This document shows, piece after piece, positions 55,560 to 64,000 of a stretch of 64,000 bases of DNA; positions within the stretch are counted from its first letter, which is position 1; each line of letters opens with the position of its first letter. The stretch is from Hemicordylus capensis (taxonomy: Eukaryota > Chordata > Lepidosauria > Squamata > Cordylidae). The stretch is taken from NCBI RefSeq assembly GCF_027244095.1, contig NC_069657.1, positions 152,082,857 to 152,146,856 of the forward strand, in the 5' to 3' direction. Made by a program: the position numbers and the translations under genes. Below the pieces are notes generated by a model. It was not told where the DNA came from. It ran no database searches and saw only the letters and a program-made list of their open reading frames with translations.

Positions 55560-55735
55560 GATGGGCAGTATCTAAAATACAAGTACTTAAAATATGTATT
55601 GTCAATACTTTTGTATTTTATATTTTGTATCTAAAATATTTTACAGAAAAGTATTTTGTATTTTGTATCTAAAATACATTTGCTCAGCTTTTGGATTTTT
55701 AAAATACATTGCCGAAACCAAAATACATCTCAACC
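55560..55735 (+). mobile_element. AT-rich MITE (GATGGGCAGTATCTAAAATAC)
   Basis: Repeated TTTTGTATCTAAAATAC-type phrases with internal dyad symmetry. The same phrases occur in the reverse layout at 62055-62197, ending GTATTTTGCCCATCTCTG. Confidence 0.6.
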
Positions 55736-55784
55736 ACTCATTGCTTTGCTTTCTTGCTTCAGGAGCTGCCTTTTTATTGCCTTC

Positions 55785-55885
55785 TTCACAGGGTTGCTAA
55801 CCAACCTCACAGGGTTATCGTGAGGGAAAACATTACCATGTATACTGCTCTGGGCTCTTTGGAGGAAGAATGGGATATAAATGGG
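55785..55885 (+). repeat. MIR-type CORE-SINE, 3' part
   Basis: CTCACAGGGTTATCGTGAGG, then TGCTCTGGGCTCTTTGGAGG and AAGAATGGGATATAAATG, the 3' half of the SINE at 57112. The head is missing. Confidence 0.75.
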
Positions 55886-56370
55886 CCAAATCTGAAAATC
55901 AAAGGGAGGGGAAAAAAGACTGTCCCTGTGAGTAAAATGAAAAATGAGGGGTGAGGGTGGCATGGGAGTCCATGGGGAGGGAGGCAAGGCAGAAGGTGAG
56001 GGTATCCCCTAACTCACAGCTCCCTTGCTTTAAAGTTTCTCTAGCTGCAATGCTGCAACTAGAAACCTGACCTAACCTGAAGAGGCCAGAGTTCTTCTGG
56101 TCCAGTCTCTGTGTAAATTTGCAACTTGCCTAAGGCTTAGGCAGGCTGTTTTGCATAGTAATTTACAAATATCTCCCTGTCTGTGTCCTCTGTTGTTTAC
56201 TGTGGCTGACGAATGGTAGCAAATTTCCATTTCTTTTCTCTCTGTGAAATAAAGCATCAGCATACCCCCTGTCTGAAGTTTACCTTTAGAGAGCTTTGTG
56301 TTGAGATTGCTGGAGGGCATGCAGAGTGCTTAAATGGCTTTCCGGGTTACCTGGCTGTGGTGAGAATGGA
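55886..56370. other. Unassigned interval
   Basis: No recognised gene or repeat. Confidence 0.4.
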
Positions 56371-56375
56371 CACAT

Positions 56376-56785
56376 TGAGGTGATTCTCACCATCACTGAG
56401 AGTTGGCAGGGAGGGCAAAAGGGGAAGGCTGCTTTTAACTCACCTTCCCCCCAGATGACCAAGTCCCAGATCTTTGGCACACCACCCATGTGCCCAGATG
56501 AGCAACGCTGCAAGGGGGAGTGTGGTGCAGTGCATGTGTGGTGCATTGGGGGATTCCCCCATCTCTGTGTCTCCTTTGGCTGAAGCCTGAGGACACCCAC
56601 AATACCCATCAGCTGGGTTAAGAGTGCTCTTGCACCCTTAACTTCAGCTAACAGCCAAGTTTAGTAATGGGGTCTGGCTGCATGGGAGCGCCAGGATCCG
56701 CGAGGATCCCAATGCTTCACACGACCAGCCTAACCCAGGCTGGGCTGCCCTAGCTTGGGTTAGGCTGGTCATGAGATCTGCCTCA
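56376..56785 (+). mobile_element. Non-autonomous PIF/Harbinger-like MITE, copy 6
   Basis: 5' end TGAGGTGATTCTCACCATCA, 3' end GGTCATGAGATCTGCCTCA. The subterminal hairpin at about 56725-56767 contains CCTAACCCAGGCTGGGC and its complement. The hairpin resembles copy 5. Confidence 0.6.
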
Positions 56786-56977
56786 TATCACTGTGGGACA
56801 CACAGAACAATACAGGAAATCATGCTTGCTTAGACTGGATTAAAAGCTACTAAAGTTTTAAAAGCCATCTTTTTCCTTACAACAGCCTGTAAAGTTGGAG
56901 GGGGGGAAGGGAGGGATGGAGGGAGCCACCCTCATGGGAGCAGATGACTCTGTGTACAGTATCCCAAGTTTGTTTCC

Positions 56978-57110
56978 TCCCATTTTATCCTCTCAACAAT
57001 CCTTTGAGGTAGGCTAGGCTGAGAAATAGTGAGTGTCCAAGATCACCCAGTGATCTGATTGAGTGAGGGCTTTAACCTGGGTCTCCCAGTCTTCATCCAA
57101 CAACCTAAGC
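56978..57110 (-). repeat. MIR-type SINE (minus strand)
   Basis: CATTTTATCCTCTCAACAAT, GAGGTAGGCTAGGCTGAGAA, AAGATCACCCAGTG, then AACCTGGGTCTCCCAGTC (complement of the B-box region). It lies head to head with the next SINE. Confidence 0.75.
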
Positions 57111-57111
57111 C

Positions 57112-57323
57112 AGCGTGGTATAGTGGTTAGAGTGCTGGACTAGGACGGGGGGGAGACCCGAGTTCAAATGCCCATTCAGCCATGAAACTAGTTGGGTGAC
57201 TCTGGGCCAGTCACTTCTCTCTCAGCCTAGCCTACTTCACAGGGTTGTTGTGAAAGAGAAACTCAAGTATGTAGTACACCGCTCTGGGCTCCTTGGAGGA
57301 AGAGCGGGATATAAATGTAAAAA

Positions 57324-57325
<2 letters not shown>
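57112..57325 (+). repeat. MIR-type CORE-SINE, full length
   Basis: tRNA-like head with A box region TAGTGGTTAGAGTGC and B box GAGTTCAAATGCC, CORE GGGTGACTCTGGGCCAGTCA, tail GCTCTGGGCTCCTTGGAGGA, then GCGGGATATAAATG leading into an AAT repeat. The best copy in the window. Confidence 0.85.

Positions 57326-57403
<78 letters not shown>
57326..57403 (+). repeat. (AAT)n(AAC)n microsatellite at SINE tail
   Basis: AAT units that change to CAA units. It starts right at the SINE 3' end. Confidence 0.95.
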
Positions 57404-58337
57404 CTAAACCACATTGGCTTATGGGACTTCTTTACTTTCAGACTTCTGGTTGGACTGCTAACGAGGCTGCATGCTTCCCAACAGGGGAGACCGAGGAGGA
57501 GTTATTTGGGGGGGTTCTGAGCCTTCATAACCCCCCACACCACCCTGGATTAAAGGGTTTGGATCAAGATTGACCACTGCATCCCCCGGAGCCTGCTCCT
57601 TATCTCAAGGCTGCGCTGGAAAGTACAGCTTTGATTTAAGTCGAGCGGTGGGGGCTGGGATTCATCAAGCTACACGCCTTCATCGGAAATCCAATGGACA
57701 GAAGCCGGTCTGGCGTCCAATTTCTTTCAGTTTGGATTATAATTAATGGTTAAAGTTCAAGAAGCTCACCTCTCAGCGTGATTAGTGATAAATTCCTGAA
57801 ATTTTACCTGCTTTTGCTGTAAAGATTGGACAGATCTCAAGCCAATCCTGTGAAGTTGTCGTAAGTCTGCCAACTGTAAATTAAGGATGGGTATTCAATC
57901 TGTGTATTAAATGCTGGAATTTAAAAATTGAACTGATGGCTAAAAGTTTTAAAACTTAAAAAAGCAAAGCAGTAGGAATTTTTTTTTTTAGTACCTTCTG
58001 AGAAAGTTTAACTCAATGAACAAGTGATTTGCTGTTTGCTGTTGAATATATCTATCTAAAGTGCACCAATTAGAGCAAGAAGGCGGATTATTGAACCATG
58101 GGAAAAATTAAACTGGCGGTGATAAGATAGAAAGGTTGCGGTCTGGAGCTGAGTTTATTTGGGAAATAATTCCAGGCCTCTACTTTCTTGGACAACAAGG
58201 AGGCTGAATCTTGCTGTAAGAGCTGTGTTGCTGGAGGAGTTGTAAATAATGCAAAAGGCAAAGCAGCAGAGCCAAACACAGACCCAAACACAAATTAGGA
58301 GACTTCTGTTCCAAACCCAGGCCTGGGTGAAGGCAAA

Positions 58338-59106
58338 ATGTCTTCAGAGTTAAATGAGACACTAGTTGCTATGAAACAGTTACTAGAAGCTAATACTGGC
58401 ACCCTCGAACAAGTAAGTCAGGATATACAAACACTTAATAAGAGAACATCAAATATTGAGGAGACAGTGAAAAAATTGGCGGAAGACAACAAAGAAATTT
58501 AAAAGGGTGGAAAGCCTGGAGCAAGACATGGGATCACTAAGAGATGACAGGGGAAAATTATTAGATCAGATGGCTTTGTTGGAACTGAGGCAAAAAGAGC
58601 GTTTCCTGAGGTTTAGAGGAATCCCAGAAAAAACTGGTCAAGATATCAAAAAAGTGCTTAGGGAGGAACTCGCATTACTTTTGGGAATTTCAAGTGAAGA
58701 GATGGAACAGCAGATAGATGCAGCTTTCCGTGTGAATTCTGAATATGCCACAAGAAACAAATTATTTAGGGACTGCATGGTTCAATTCAACTCCAAATCA
58801 ACTGCAGAGCAGATACTGCAAGCACATTTTGCCAAAGCCCTTACCATTGAAACTCAACAGAGAAAAGTTCTGAAAGAAATACCATCTAGGATTTTAAGGA
58901 AACGTAAGGATTACAAATTTTTAACAGATGCTTTAAACACCAATGGAATACGTTTTAGATGGGAAGTACCTGAAGGGGTCTCCTTTTTCTACAAGGGGAA
59001 GAGGAATAGATTCACAGAGCTCCTCAAAGTGCAAGAATTTTGGCGGAAATACAAAAAAACTTTAACTTCTGAGCACCCAGTGCCTTCAACACATAATTCT
59101 AACTAG
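58338..59106 (+). CDS. L1 ORF1 protein (RNA-binding), frameshifted
   Basis: The RNA-binding partner protein of the L1 complex. The ATG at 58338 opens MSSELNETLVAMKQLLEANT and a coiled-coil-like stretch (TLNKRTSNIEETVKKLAEDN). A 1-base shift near 58499 throws it out of frame. The rest, VESLEQDMGSLRDDRGKLLD onward, is open for 199 codons to TAG at 59104. It holds the RRM-like core (LRQKERFLRFRGIPEK, then DCMVQFNSKSTAEQILQAHF) and a C-terminal domain (KDYKFLTDALNTNGIRFRWE, RNRFTELLKVQEFW). The gap to ORF2 is five bases, as in other L1s. One frame break; otherwise about full length. Confidence 0.85.
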
Positions 59107-59111
59107 CCAAG

Positions 59112-60027
59112 ATGGATTATAAAATAGCTTCATGGAATGTAAATGGATTAAATAACAAAACCAAAAGGGTAAAAGTTTTTCATTTTCTTAAAAAACAAAG
59201 CTTGGGCATTGTATGCTTACAAGAGACACATATTAGAAAACAAGACAGAAAATATTTGGTTAATAAGGTCTTGGGACAAGAATATATTTCCTCTGACAAG
59301 GAGAAAAAAAAAGAAGGGTAGTGCTTTATGTGAAACAACAATTTGAACCCAAGTTAATTTTTAAAGATGAAGAAGGTAGGGTGCTAGCTTTGGAAATCTT
59401 AGTTTCCAGAATCAAAATGGTGATAATTGGAATTTATGCACCCAATGAAAAAAAAGTAGAATTTTATAAATATTCAGAACAGAAGATGGCTGAGTTATTG
59501 AATGCTAATTTAGTTTTACTGGGAGATTTTAATGGGGTTGTCTCTACATCCTTGGATAGAAAATCTGATACGTCTGAAAGGAATCTGCAAAGCAGGCTAC
59601 CTAAAGCTTTTTTTGATTTAGTAGAACATATGGATCTCTATGACTTGTGGAGAACCAAAAACTCAAATGCAAAGGAGTATACTTATTTCTCTGAAAGATA
59701 CAAATCTCATTCAAGGATAGATATGGTCTGGACATCAAAATCTATTATGCCATGTATGAAAAGAATGGATATCTGGCCCAGAACTTTTTCAGATCATAAT
59801 GCAATTTGCTTTACATGGAAGAAGAAGGGAACGGTTTCCTTTCTCTGGAGACTGAATGAATACTTGTTGAAAAAAGCGGAAGTTGTGGAGAAAGCCAAAA
59901 GGAAGTCAAAGGACTATTTTGAACTGAATTTAAACCAAGGAATGGACAATAAGATAGTTTGGGATGCAGGAAAAGCGGTCATGAGAGGTTTTTATATACA
60001 ACAAAATGCATACTTTAAAAAACAAAG

Positions 60028-60080
<53 letters not shown>

Positions 60081-60655
60081 TAGATATGGCAGCTTGGGGA
60101 AAATTATGGAAAATGGATTTAAAGTTCTCTGCATGTTATACTCTAAAAGAAAATTATTATAAGATGATGTACAGGTGGTATTTGACACCCAAAAAATTAG
60201 CATTAATGTATAAAAATGTTCCAAACAAATGTTGGAAATGTGGACATTGTGAAGGAACTTTTTTTCATATGTGGCGGTCTTGCAGGAGGGCAAAGGCCTT
60301 TTGGGATATGATATATAATGAGTTGAAGAAAAAATTTTAAATGACATTTCCTAAGAGGCCAGAATCCTTCCTGCTGGGAATAACGCAAGGAAAGTTTTTC
60401 CGAAGAAACTTAACATTTTTTATGTATGCAACCACGGCGGCCAGAATAGTATATGCGCAGAAATGGAAGGACAATGAAATGCCCTCAAAAGAAGATTGGT
60501 TGATAAAAATTTTGGAATATGCTGAGATGGCAAAACTTACAGTACTGATAAGGGATGAAAACTTGGAATCTTTTAAAGAAGATTGGAAACCATTCTTACT
60601 ATACTTAAAGAACTATTTTTCTAATATGGACCTTTCAGCAGGCTTTGAAATTTAG
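59112..60655 (+). CDS. L1 ORF2, endonuclease plus C-terminus, RT deleted
   Basis: Starts MDYKIASWNVNGLNNKTKRV, the APE-type endonuclease, with the CLQETHI box (catalytic Glu) at about 59215. A frame shift lies in the A-run near 59310. Then VVIIGIYAPN-like text, LLGDFNGV, RIDMVW, and TFSDHNAICF (the SDH catalytic box) follow. The linker (IVWDAGKAVMRGFYIQQNAY) runs in frame through (AAT)n, read as poly-Asn, directly into the C-terminal region with the zinc-knuckle CWKCGHCEGTFFHMW. No RT boxes (no FADD) exist between them. One in-frame TAA at 60338-60340 precedes the last 104 codons, which end VLIRDENLESFKEDWKPFLL. Confidence 0.88.
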
Positions 60656-60870
60656 TAATAATAGCAGGTTGGGTAGAGTAAAATCGAGTTTGCAAAGTGT
60701 AGGATATATGTTTTGAATTACTATAGCAATGGTTGACTTGTATAGTTAATGAATTGTGCAGATTGATGAGCGGGAAGTCTATATTTACTTAATCAGATGT
60801 AACGGGATTGTTAAGATATTGTATAAACCAATAAAAATTTTGAAAAGCTAAAAGAATCTTCTTTACTTTC

Positions 60871-61370
60871 TTTAGCTTTCTTACAGCTTGGGATCCTTCT
60901 GAGTAACTCCTGTAAAACACACACCCACAATTGCACTCAGTGCTTCAAGAATAGCATAGAGACAGAGGGAAGGGGGGGTGGATTAATTGGGATAAAGGAA
61001 TTTTTCTCCTCCCCATATGATTTGACCATATGATTGCCTCACCATAAATACAACTTGCTGCTCATTTGACTACATCACAACTATAAATTTGCAGCCTTTG
61101 TCATGACTAACTTCCAGTTATTTCAATGGGTCTACTCAAAGCAGGATTAACACTGGATACATCCTGTTATGTTTTGATTTCTGTTGACATGTTTTGCCCC
61201 CACCCCTATGAAAAAAGCCTGCAGTCAGCCATGGAGGGTGGTGGGAATGGAGAAACAAAGCAAACATAGCAAAAAGAAACAGGATATTATGATATTTTGG
61301 AATTATTGATCTGATTTAGTGTTTAAAAAGCTGGAAATACTCCGGTTTTTGCAGGACAAATCCAAGCACA
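60871..61370. other. Unassigned interval
   Basis: No recognised gene or repeat. Confidence 0.4.
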
Positions 61371-61373
61371 TTA

Positions 61374-61825
61374 GTGAGGCTCTCCACATGAGCAGTGTGG
61401 AGAGTTGGATGGGGTTAGGAGGGTAGAGCAGGCCAAGCCTTCACATGAGCACCTGTGGAGCCCTTGGTGGCCGGATCAGTCACCCACACAACTACTGCCT
61501 CCATCATGGAGCTGGTAGGGCCTGTGGGGATCGGGGGCCTCCTGGCCCCCAGAAGTCCAGGATGCCTCCACATCCTGGGGAGACCCATGAGACCAAGAGG
61601 CTTGTTTTAGCCTCCCTACGGAGATCTCCTCACAACTGCTCCATGGCAACTCACGATCACCAAAATGGGGTTAGCGGAGCACTCACTCCACTAACCTCAT
61701 TTAAGTGGGGGGACTTAAGCAGGCTAACCACCAGGAGCCACACAGCTCCCAGAGGTTCCCGCAACCGCAGGAACATGGGCTGGGCTCCCTTAGCCCGCTT
61801 TCCTGCGGTCATGAGAATAGCCTCA
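61374..61825 (+). mobile_element. Non-autonomous PIF/Harbinger-like MITE, copy 7
   Basis: 5' end GTGAGGCTCTCCACATGAGC (itself a hairpin with GTGTGGAGAG), 3' end GGTCATGAGAATAGCCTCA. Flanked by TTA on both sides (61371-61373 and 61826-61828), the target duplication expected for PIF/Harbinger. The subterminal hairpin near 61770-61805 contains GGCTGGGCTCCCTTAGCCC. Confidence 0.65.
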
Positions 61826-62054
61826 TTATGTTGGATGGGTATCCCATTGTCCAATGGCTATTTTTTAGATATAATACAAGTCTATCATCAAGTGGTCCCA
61901 TAGAACAGTTAGTTTCCTTTGCTGGGATGATTCACAGCCCCCAGAAGGCATGACTTGAGTGATTTATTCTTTGAAAAACTTGTATCGCTTAAAGGAAATG
62001 GAAACAAGATTGGATAAGCAATGAACATCTCAAAATTTGTTTCCTTTTTTCAGG

Positions 62055-62197
62055 CATTGTATTTTGTATTTTAAGTTGTATTTTAAAATACTTGTTTACC
62101 AGGTATTTTGTATCTTGTATCTAAAATACATTTGCTCAGGTATTTGGTATTTTGCATCTAAAATACATTTTAGAAGTATTTTGCCCATCTCTGTGAG
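62055..62197 (-). mobile_element. AT-rich MITE (reverse copy of the 55560 family)
   Basis: TTTTGTATCTTGTATCTAAA, CATTTGCTCAGGTATTTGG, then the terminus GTATTTTGCCCATCTCTG. Confidence 0.6.
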
Positions 62198-62968
62198 GTG
62201 ATAAATGAATGCTCACAACCACTTGGATTCTGGCTGCAAGAGTCTCCAAAGGAAAAGAATTCTAAAGGTGTTCTAAGCTGAGCTTGGTATCTAGCATGTT
62301 TTTTGTGAGTGACAGGTGAATGAAGTTCTTCATGTAGAACAAATATATACAACGGCTAGACTCTCCTCCACCACCCCAGCCCATTTCATAATAAATATAC
62401 TGTTGCATAGTCCTTTGTTGTTGAAGAGACTGCCTGTTTTGGCTCTACGGCACTTGAATGGCACAATAAATTTCTCAGTCAGAAATGATGTACAGCCCAT
62501 GGCTTCAACTCAGTAATAACTATTCCTTATTACACATTGAACTTCAAAGCTTCGGATACATCAAAAATATGAAAGAAACAGTATGAAAGAACAATTGATC
62601 AGTGCAAGCCCACTGTCATATCAATTACTCAGGCATTAATATCCTAGAAATGCAAGCCTATATTAGGAAAAGGAGAATGTGTCAGGGTCAGACCAGGCTG
62701 TGGGCAGCTGTACCTGAATCCAGACATGGAGGAGGGCCTATTTTCCAGCCGGGGTCCCAGAGATCAGTAGTGGGGCCTGAGATGTCATAGGCAGAAGAAA
62801 ATGTTTTATGTGATAACTTCTAAGTGACATCTATGGAATATAAGAGAATATGGTTAAGATATCCAAGAAGCTCTTCCATGTTCCAGGACTGGATAGTTTT
62901 TCTGTCAGAAATATTACCAAGTCTGAAGGGCTGTGATCATCTAAATAGAAATATCTGACAACAGATTT
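62198..62968. other. Unassigned interval
   Basis: No recognised gene or repeat. Confidence 0.4.

Positions 62969-62999
<31 letters not shown>
62969..62999 (+). repeat. (TTAG)n microsatellite
   Basis: Seven to eight TTAG units. Confidence 0.9.
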
Positions 63000-63000
<1 letters not shown>

Positions 63001-63529
63001 TGGTTGGGATCACTGATCTGGTTTCTGAAGGAGGTAGAAATTTTTTTTTTACAGCATACTGTATTTGACATCCAAAACTGCATTCTATATATCACATGTA
63101 TTACATTGCTGGATATACAGATATATAGATTACCTATTTAGGGCCTGCTAGTCATCCTGTTTTTGAAGGAAACTGTTTCCTCAACTGATTCCCCAGTCAA
63201 AACATGTTGATATAGCAACTGGATTCACAACAAAAATGGGATCCAAGATTGAAGATAGGTGGTTTTAGTTCAGCTCTCACAGGTAACTTGTGCAGGTTTG
63301 GAAACAATTAAAGGCTGCTTGTTGAAGGCTGTGCAGGGTATTTGAAGGCTACCAAGGGGTAGTAGTTCTCTGTCACATAGTGATAAGAGATGCTAGACAA
63401 CTACCTCAAAAGAGATACAGTCTGGGTTCCTTGCTAGTACCTTCCTAACTTTTGTGAAGGAGGGATTCTCTGAATAGAATAGATTCCTAGTGGATGTTTC
63501 AGTGGGCCAGTTCAGACAATATTTTCAAT

Positions 63530-63640
63530 GCATGATTATATTTTATTTATTTACTTACTGGAGCCCAGAGCAGTGAACATGGTTATGTTTATCTCCACAA
63601 CCGCCATGTGAGGGTAGGTTAGGTTGAGAGATACATGACT
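63530..63640 (-). repeat. MIR-type SINE fragment (minus)
   Basis: ATTTACTTACTGGAGCCCAG, then TTTATCTCCACAACCGCCAT and GAGGGTAGGTTAGGTTGAGA, the complement of the CORE-SINE 3' half. Confidence 0.6.
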
Positions 63641-63644
63641 GGCA

Positions 63645-63887
63645 AATGTAACCCCTGCTAACTTGGCAAAGAGGCACCTTTTAACGTGGTGATTCTCTTT
63701 ATTTAGCAGGGGGAGAGTAACTGGCCCTATCCACCCCCAGCACAGTACCTCCAGTGACTGTTGCTGGTGTCTTTCTTATGTTTCTTTTTAGACTGTGAGC
63801 CCTTTGGAGACAGGGATCCATCTTATTTATTTATTATTTCTCTGTGTAAACCGCCCTGAGCCTTTTTTGGAAGGGTGGAATAGAAAT

Positions 63888-63890
<3 letters not shown>
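63645..63890 (+). repeat. Short L2-tailed repeat, copy 4
   Basis: Starts TAACCCCTGCTAACTTGGCA and ends TGTAAACCGCCCTGAGCC, then GGAAGGGTGGAATAGAAATC. The best preserved of the four copies. It runs into (GA)n. Confidence 0.7.

Positions 63891-63920
<30 letters not shown>
63889..63920 (+). repeat. (GA)n microsatellite
   Basis: About 15 AG units directly after the repeat tail. Confidence 0.9.
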
Positions 63921-63923
<3 letters not shown>

Positions 63924-64000
63924 AATTGTCATCTGAATGGAAAAAAGATAAATAAAGGTTGTGCACATGACCATTTTCTGCGGGCAGGGAGGACGCAGCA

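Larger units (their letters stand above)
57440..60857 (+). mobile_element. L1-clade LINE lacking the reverse transcriptase domain
   Basis: A 3.4-kb L1 bounded by a 13-bp direct repeat CTTCTTTACTTTC (57427-57439 and 60858-60870), so both ends of the insertion seem preserved. Order: about 900 bp of 5' leader, ORF1, ORF2 endonuclease and linker, an (AAT)n tract (60030-60080), ORF2 C-terminal zinc-knuckle region, a 3' UTR, and AATAAA near 60830. A usual L1 is about 6 kb. The missing part is the central 700 or so residues of ORF2 including the whole RT. Inactive by itself. Confidence 0.9.

Noticed and set aside
57196-57573. Poly-Ile/Thr and poly-Tyr/Cys proteins
   Set aside because: Translations of the (AAT)n(AAC)n microsatellite.
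59321-60340. Intact 339-aa host gene with a poly-Asn tract
   Set aside because: The endonuclease, linker and zinc-knuckle motifs, neighbouring ORF1 and the flanking TSD show it is L1 ORF2 with the RT missing.

Overview
This is vertebrate nuclear DNA, almost certainly from a squamate reptile (a lizard-type genome). The evidence is the repeat mix. It has CR1 and L2-clade LINEs, Sauria SINEs (tRNA head, BovB-like tail), CORE/MIR-type SINEs of the squamate kind, a 5S-rRNA-derived SINE with a CR1-like tail, an L1, many non-autonomous hAT elements with 8-bp target-site duplications, and a Ty1/copia fossil. I cannot name the species. There is no bacterial, plasmid or viral gene organisation. Most long open frames are shadows of repeats.

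Layout. 0-11.7 kb: mostly MITEs. These are a PIF/Harbinger-like family whose 3' end carries a hairpin, several hAT-type elements, SINE pieces, and 0.5-1 kb stretches with nothing recognisable. 11.7-16.7 kb: LINE block with a CR1 (minus), an L2 that received a second L2 in its 3' UTR, and CR1 tails. 17.0-18.7 kb: a 1.8-kb hAT-type element with perfect 8-bp TSDs and a nested MITE. 19.4-21.4 kb: a tandem-unit element, SINE and LINE scraps, and a purine microsatellite. 22.2-22.35 kb (minus): a 56-codon Arg/Lys/Gly-rich reading frame with a protamine-like N-terminus, the only host-gene candidate I would defend. 24-27 kb: MITEs and a second tandem-unit element. 27.0-33.2 kb: an L2 copy split by a broken Ty1/copia fossil, which itself holds a hAT-type element. 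33-45 kb: mostly unrecognised sequence, an unidentified coding-like frame near 34.9 kb, and a 0.9-kb fold-back insertion with a perfect 15-bp TSD. 45.8-47.1 kb: the longest tandem-unit element. 50.5-52.5 kb: the longest CR1. 53.5-57.4 kb: MITE, 5S-SINE and MIR-type SINEs. 57.4-60.9 kb: an L1 with its 5' region, ORF1, endonuclease and C-terminal domain but no reverse transcriptase domain, still bounded by a 13-bp TSD. 61-64 kb: MITEs, a SINE, and a short L2-tailed repeat.

There is no operon or pathway here; the elements are related by nested insertion. The nests (L2 in L2; hAT in copia in L2; MITE in hAT; MITE in 5S-SINE; fold-back element in an older repeat) give a relative order of events. 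The most novel items are the protamine-like small ORF, the RT-less L1 with intact borders, the young fold-back retro-insertion, and the tandem-unit repeat family.
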